A stretch of 64,000 bases of DNA, from contig NC_068558.1 of assembly GCF_022201045.2 (NCBI RefSeq), forward strand, positions 42,737,501-42,801,500, read 5' to 3'. The notes beneath the pieces are model-generated. The model saw nothing but the letters and a program-made list of their open reading frames with translations, made no database searches and was not told where the DNA came from. This DNA is from Citrus sinensis (Eukaryota > Streptophyta > Magnoliopsida > Sapindales > Rutaceae). Below are positions 59,378 to 64,000 of the stretch, in pieces. A program made the translations under genes and the position numbers. How positions within the stretch are numbered: position 1 is the stretch's first letter; each line of letters starts with the position of its first letter.

Positions 59378-62300
59378 TTAGTGCAGGAAATCCTTCATTG
59401 GATCATCATGATGTACTCTCTTCATCCTGTATGCCTCCATGTCCTCAGCCGTTACCTGTAATTCACAAAAATTTGGGTTAGGAAAACCACACCAAAGCCA
59501 CAAGTGTTAATTCACAAAAATCATGATACTAGTTCGCTCAACGTTGAGGACGAAATGGCCATACCTCATCATTCCATTTAACATTGTATTTACGCTTTCT
59601 TTCATCTTTCTCCTCTCGCTTCCTTTGATCCTCCTGTCACCAAGACAAGCATGTTCAGTAACTATCAATAATTAAACTTGAATTGCACTAAAAGTAAGTT
59701 GATATAGGCTTTCAAACATTAAATCACGTAGCTTTTTATACACTTTATTTTTGTTGATTTGTTTATTAATAAATGTAAGATACTATAAACAACATTTAAT
59801 GCATGATAGAGAATTATTTGTTTTTTCCCCTATTTGAATCGATTTTAAGTACCATAAACTTTTTAATTTATCTTTTTCTACTTTTTAACTATAATCAATC
59901 CAATCCACTCAACCCGATGATTTAACTATAATCAATACGTTTATTTGGCTGGACTGGGTTGATTTTTTATCAACCCAATCAGTAGTGGGTTGGGTTGGAT
60001 TTTCACAAACCTATCCAACCCGACCCATGCCCACCCCTAACTAAGACTGATGACGCTCTTCCCTAACAGAACTCTGAACATTTGAATGGCATCAAGGTTA
60101 TTTCAGGTTCAGATGATAAAAGCAGATCACTGCTAAGCATCAGTCCGTTCCTTTAAAAGATAACTTCAAAGGCCTTGAGCCATATCATAAGTCGTCACAA
60201 GTAACATTAGCAAGAAAATCAGGAACACCCAACTCACAGTTCTTCCCCCAAAAAGAACTAATAATTATAAATAAATGAATATACCACACTAAAGAACACA
60301 GTCTGTGAGAGAAACAAGACCTAAAGGTTGGAACTCATGCTTACCTTCTTGAGTGCCTCAGCAAGCAGGTCCTCATCCAAAACCAAGTCATCTGGAAGAT
60401 CAGTTCCCCAAGTAGCAAGCCTTTTTCCCTCCACTGGTGTCTGCGTTTCTGTCATAGGTTCACAACACAATCGCAAGATTAATAACAACCAAATATGATA
60501 TAACAGGGTAACCTGACATGGAAACTAAAAATGGTCGATGAAATCAAGCAAATTTTTCCTTTTTTAAGTAACTTTAAAAATCTGACAGACCAGTTTTCAC
60601 TCTTAACCAAACCAAGGATGAGCACATGGAAAGGATGTTAGTATATTAACCTTCAGATGCCTCTTTACGAGCAATATTGGCTTTCATAAGATCGGATGCA
60701 GCCTCTGCAGCCTCAATTCCAGCAGCACCTGTGCAGTAGCTGTTCCGTATCACCTGTTTGCAGCACTTATAACCCCACTGATGATCCTTCCACCATGAAC
60801 CCCAAACACTAGTGTGATTATTAATATATACATCTTCTTCATACTTGCTCCTGGGAAGTGCTGTCTCCTGTCAAAACATGAGGCAAGCCAATGAGATTTC
60901 TTTTAGAGAGCATTCAACCTATGTCCACTAAAAAGTGGACAATGCACACTAAATGACAATTAACCAAACAAAATAAAGAATAGCAGTTAAATTGATAGGG
61001 GTATTAGGCGATGTCAATTTACCCATCAAATTGTTTACTGAAGCAAACCTATTTTCAACATAACTTTACCTGTCCCTTTATGATCCTACCAGCACGATCA
61101 TATTCAATTTCTCTTTCACTTTGTCCCAAAAGCAGCTCTCTAGGAAGTTCTTCCTCAGCAGCCGCATTGCCGTACTTCTCCATGATTGTCTCCTTTGTTC
61201 GGGACTTCAATTTATCCTTTATGACTATATAATTTTTATAAAGCAACTCAGCTTGGGAAGGAGCAGCTTGCATGTGAATATCTTGTCCCTTGTCAAATGC
61301 TTCCCAAGCATGGATGTTGAGCTCCTTGAACTCCAAAGCTTGACCACTATTTCTGTATTGGTTGTCTCCCTGTCAAAGGGACAAAAATATCAGTTGATAT
61401 ATAATATTACTTTTCAAATGAAAACAGTAGTTGAATTGAAGTCCTTCATAAATCTAATGTCGACAACAGCCACTTACTCCATAGAACTTATCATTTGGAT
61501 CTGCATCTGGAAGGGGATCCTCACGCATGGACCGAGTTTTGGGATCATAGTGAGCAGAATTGACATCAAGATTCAAAAGATATTTTGCAGTGTCCTCCCG
61601 AATACGCAAATTCCTGATAGTAAGAATAATTCAGTACGTCAATCACTACAACAGTAAAAGGGCATTCGAAACAATACTGAAATAAGTCCATCAAGAAGTA
61701 CCACATGGACGCATTTTGAGCATTTCAAAACAAGCAAATAAGCTTCTTTTTTTAATTTCTCCATTTTTAACTAAACTAAAAGAGCAACTCATCAGTGAGG
61801 AACACTCGCCTTACAGTTCCAGTGCTCCCACCACCTGTTGTACGCACACGCTTTTCTACCTTGGCAAAATCCATTTGTTTACTCTCATCAACTTTAGCTT
61901 CATCTATTCTTAAATCATCATCCTCATCCTCTCCATCACTGTCCCCACCCCCACCACTATCATTATTATTATTCTTCTCCTCCAATTTCTTAAGCTGCTG
62001 CTCCTTATTGAATTTCCTTCGAGCATCATCTCGAGCTTCATATCTCTCCACAACACGGGCATAGCTTGATGTATCATAGCCATTCCACCGGTCACGCTTT
62101 CCATCATAATCAAGCTCAAAGGTCTCAATTTTTTCATCAGGTGCAATGTTTATATTCGTCCACTTTGCCCCCATTTTTCGAGGTCTTTCCATGCATGACT
62201 TTGAATCGTGCGTCATGGCTCCACAACTACAAAAACCACGCATGCACATTATGTCATTATTTAATCAGTTAAAGAATGAGGAAAAAGTTAATTATGTATC

Positions 62301-63514
62301 CAACGAGTAGCAGGACCCCAAAACTTAAGATAAAACCACAAATAAGCAGGTCAAATTCAAGACATACTTAATGCGTTACTAAAATTTCTACTGATTAAGC
62401 TAATATTATGTAGCAGGACCAAAACTTAAGATATAACCACAAATTAGCAGGACAAATTCAAAAAATACTTAATGCATTTAAAAAATTTCTATCGATTAAG
62501 CTAATATAATGCTCGGCCTCACTTAACGTCCAAGAAAGTATAATCTTACTTGCCTAAGAAGAAGCTTTGAAGTCTAAATTATGCAAATGATTATCAGTTT
62601 TTACTCATCATGGGAGAGTAGGTACACAATGAAAACATGTTTTATCATATAAAGAGGTTGGTTTTGATTTCTTCAAACAAAAAATTATCTGCTCTCTAGG
62701 AAACTGGGTAATTGAATGGATAGGAGAGAGATTGTATAACTTACTTTGCACATGCACCCTTGCGGTATTTCTCAGCATGGAATACTTTTGCACCCCTGTC
62801 ATACCACGATTTAGTGTAATTTGGATCCGACTTCCATTTCCTTTGATGTTTCAAACTCTAAAATGTCATAAAAGAAATCATATAAGTACACAGCCTTTTC
62901 GTTACAGTATGTAACAGAGAAGACAATACAAACAAAAAGGAGCATGTAACTTACAGGTTTCTCAGAATTGAGATACCATGGAGCAGATGACATATACTGT
63001 GGAATATGAGGATTGATTTCTTTTCCATCCTCGTCAACCTCAGCTGGGGCAAGCCCAGCTTTACGTGCCTCTTCTAATTCAATCTGCTTCCGGTGATCCT
63101 CCCTTGATTTAAAAGCAACTGCAAGCCGACGTCAAACATTACTTTAACGAATAAAGAATAAATGAAAACAAGTAGTGCCAAAAGAACATTATAGGTTACA
63201 CAAACACCACCACCAAGTCAAGCAAATGTTGAAAAGATAGAAATTTAACATGCGCTTGACGTTAATGTAAACAAGTTGATGTCTATTTGATATCTTTCCC
63301 CAGTATGTACATATATAACACAAGATATGGATTATTTTATCTGCAAACAAATAAGCAGGAAAATCGATGAAAATGAAAAAAAAATTCAACAAAAATTCGA
63401 AAACAGAATCCGTAAATTCCAAGTTGCAAACTTGCTCAAAACGTATTCACGATTTAAACTAAAAGCGCCAAAATTAGAGATGGTGAAGAAAGACGAACCT
63501 GATGCTGTTGCCAT
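59378..63514 (-). CDS. SLU7: pre-mRNA splicing factor SLU7
   Basis: Second-step splicing factor that helps choose the 3' splice site. Exons on the minus strand are 63499-63514, 62955-63118, 62745-62857, 61810-62226, 61478-61613, 61070-61369, 60651-60867, 60345-60448, 59565-59633 and 59378-59455. They give 537 residues (Arabidopsis SLU7 is about 535). It starts [20 protein letters not shown]. The CCHC zinc knuckle [16 protein letters not shown] has C96, C99, H104 and C109. The conserved Prp18-binding region [20 protein letters not shown] follows. Also visible are [40 protein letters not shown] and [20 protein letters not shown]. It ends PMKDFLH. The acidic [16 protein letters not shown] stretch is variable. 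Exon 1 has only 16 coding bases. Intron 4 has a GC donor, and intron 8 carries a hAT end. Confidence 0.96.
59880..60039 (-). mobile_element. truncated hAT element end in SLU7 intron 8
   Basis: On the minus strand the sequence starts TAGGGGTGGGCATGGGTCGG and continues with GGTTGG repeats, a typical hAT terminus in plants. A matching opposite end was not found, so it looks truncated or diverged. Confidence 0.5.
61614..61809 (-). other. GC-AG intron in SLU7
   Basis: The protein requires TGTVR to join NLRIRED. The join GTAAG|GCGAGT ... ATCAG|GAATTT keeps frame with a GC donor. Both nearby GT choices break the frame. Confidence 0.85.
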
Positions 63515-64000
63515 GCTTGGGCCCGGTTATGATGAACAGGACTTTACAAATTTTCAAATATTTTGAGTGATTCTACGATAAACAAATTCGGAACTGAAGC
63601 AAGGAAACCCTAGATATTTAAGGCGAGAGAGCAAGAGGGGGATCGGGGAAAGTCGGATGCCTTATTGCCTTCCTCTTCACAGTTATTATTATAAATCTTT
63701 ACGAGTCAGTTTATATATGTTTCCGTTATTGTCCTCCACGACCACGAGGCGGTTAAGACTAAAGAGTAATGTTTTTTGTTATTTTAAAATTAAAAAAAGA
63801 AGATAAATCTGTATTTTAATCCGCTAAGCGCTAAACGACGGTGTTTCGAGCCACCGTCATTGTACACGTTATCCTGCGTTCCCTTTGCACTTGGGAGTTG
63901 GGAGAGCGGTGTAGGACTCTTATTGAAATATGAGGAGATGCTCTTAACACAACGGCAGAGAAAACGGGATTAGAGTGAAACAAAATCAAAAGAAAATTAC
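63515..64000. other. SLU7 promoter and leader
   Basis: Upstream region of SLU7 with GC-richer blocks near 63730-63960. No other gene start was recognised before the window end. Confidence 0.5.

Overview
The window reads as nuclear DNA of a dicot plant. Its genes have many introns, AT-rich intergenic DNA full of small DNA transposons, and plant-only families: an XBAT ankyrin/RING ligase, RHON1, a TOL-type VHS-GAT protein, a patellin, an 11S seed globulin and a DUF761 protein. The RHON1, S26-peptidase-like and TOL2-like genes lie in a row. From memory this is the order At1g06190, At1g06200, At1g06210 in Arabidopsis, so the segment looks like a conserved rosid block. A woody rosid such as Citrus would fit, but the species is not proven here. 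All gene models come from manual splicing of the sequence. For the main genes the exon phases close and lengths match the families.

Layout. 2.0-5.6 kb (-): XBAT35-like E3 ligase. 6.2-9.1 kb (-): RHON1-like chloroplast RNA-binding protein. 10.7-12.2 kb (-): decayed YqgF/RuvX-like gene. 12.3-15.9 kb: AT-rich spacer with a tandem array of ~154-bp units. 15.9-19.3 kb (-): S26 signal-peptidase-like protein lacking both catalytic residues. 19.3-25.7 kb: gene desert with several MITEs and a complete non-autonomous hAT element. 25.7-28.1 kb (+): TOL2-like ESCRT adaptor. 28.9-38.8 kb (+): complete 18-exon cohesin SMC1. 39.9-42.2 kb (+): patellin. 42.5 kb (+): tRNA-Arg(CCG).

43.2-45.0 kb (+): recently dead 11S globulin gene. 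45.5-46.3 kb (+): remains of an LRR receptor kinase. 46.75-47.83 kb: Pack-MULE with perfect 9-bp target duplication, carrying a coding fragment that resembles REF6. 48.1-48.6 kb (+): small secreted protein of unknown function. 51.1-55.8 kb (+): TIM44. 58.0-58.6 kb (+): DUF761 protein. 59.4-63.5 kb (-): splicing factor SLU7.

The genes are mostly unrelated housekeeping functions (cohesin, protein import, splicing, endosomal sorting, chloroplast RNA). The most unusual content is in gene structure. SMC1 has a minor-spliceosome AT-AC intron, a triplicated hinge exon and a second decayed exon copy. TIM44 and SLU7 each have a GC-AG intron with the same GCGAGT donor. XBAT35 carries a WG-repeat segment resembling Argonaute hooks. 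No CRISPR array, bacterial-type operon or intact virus-like element was seen.
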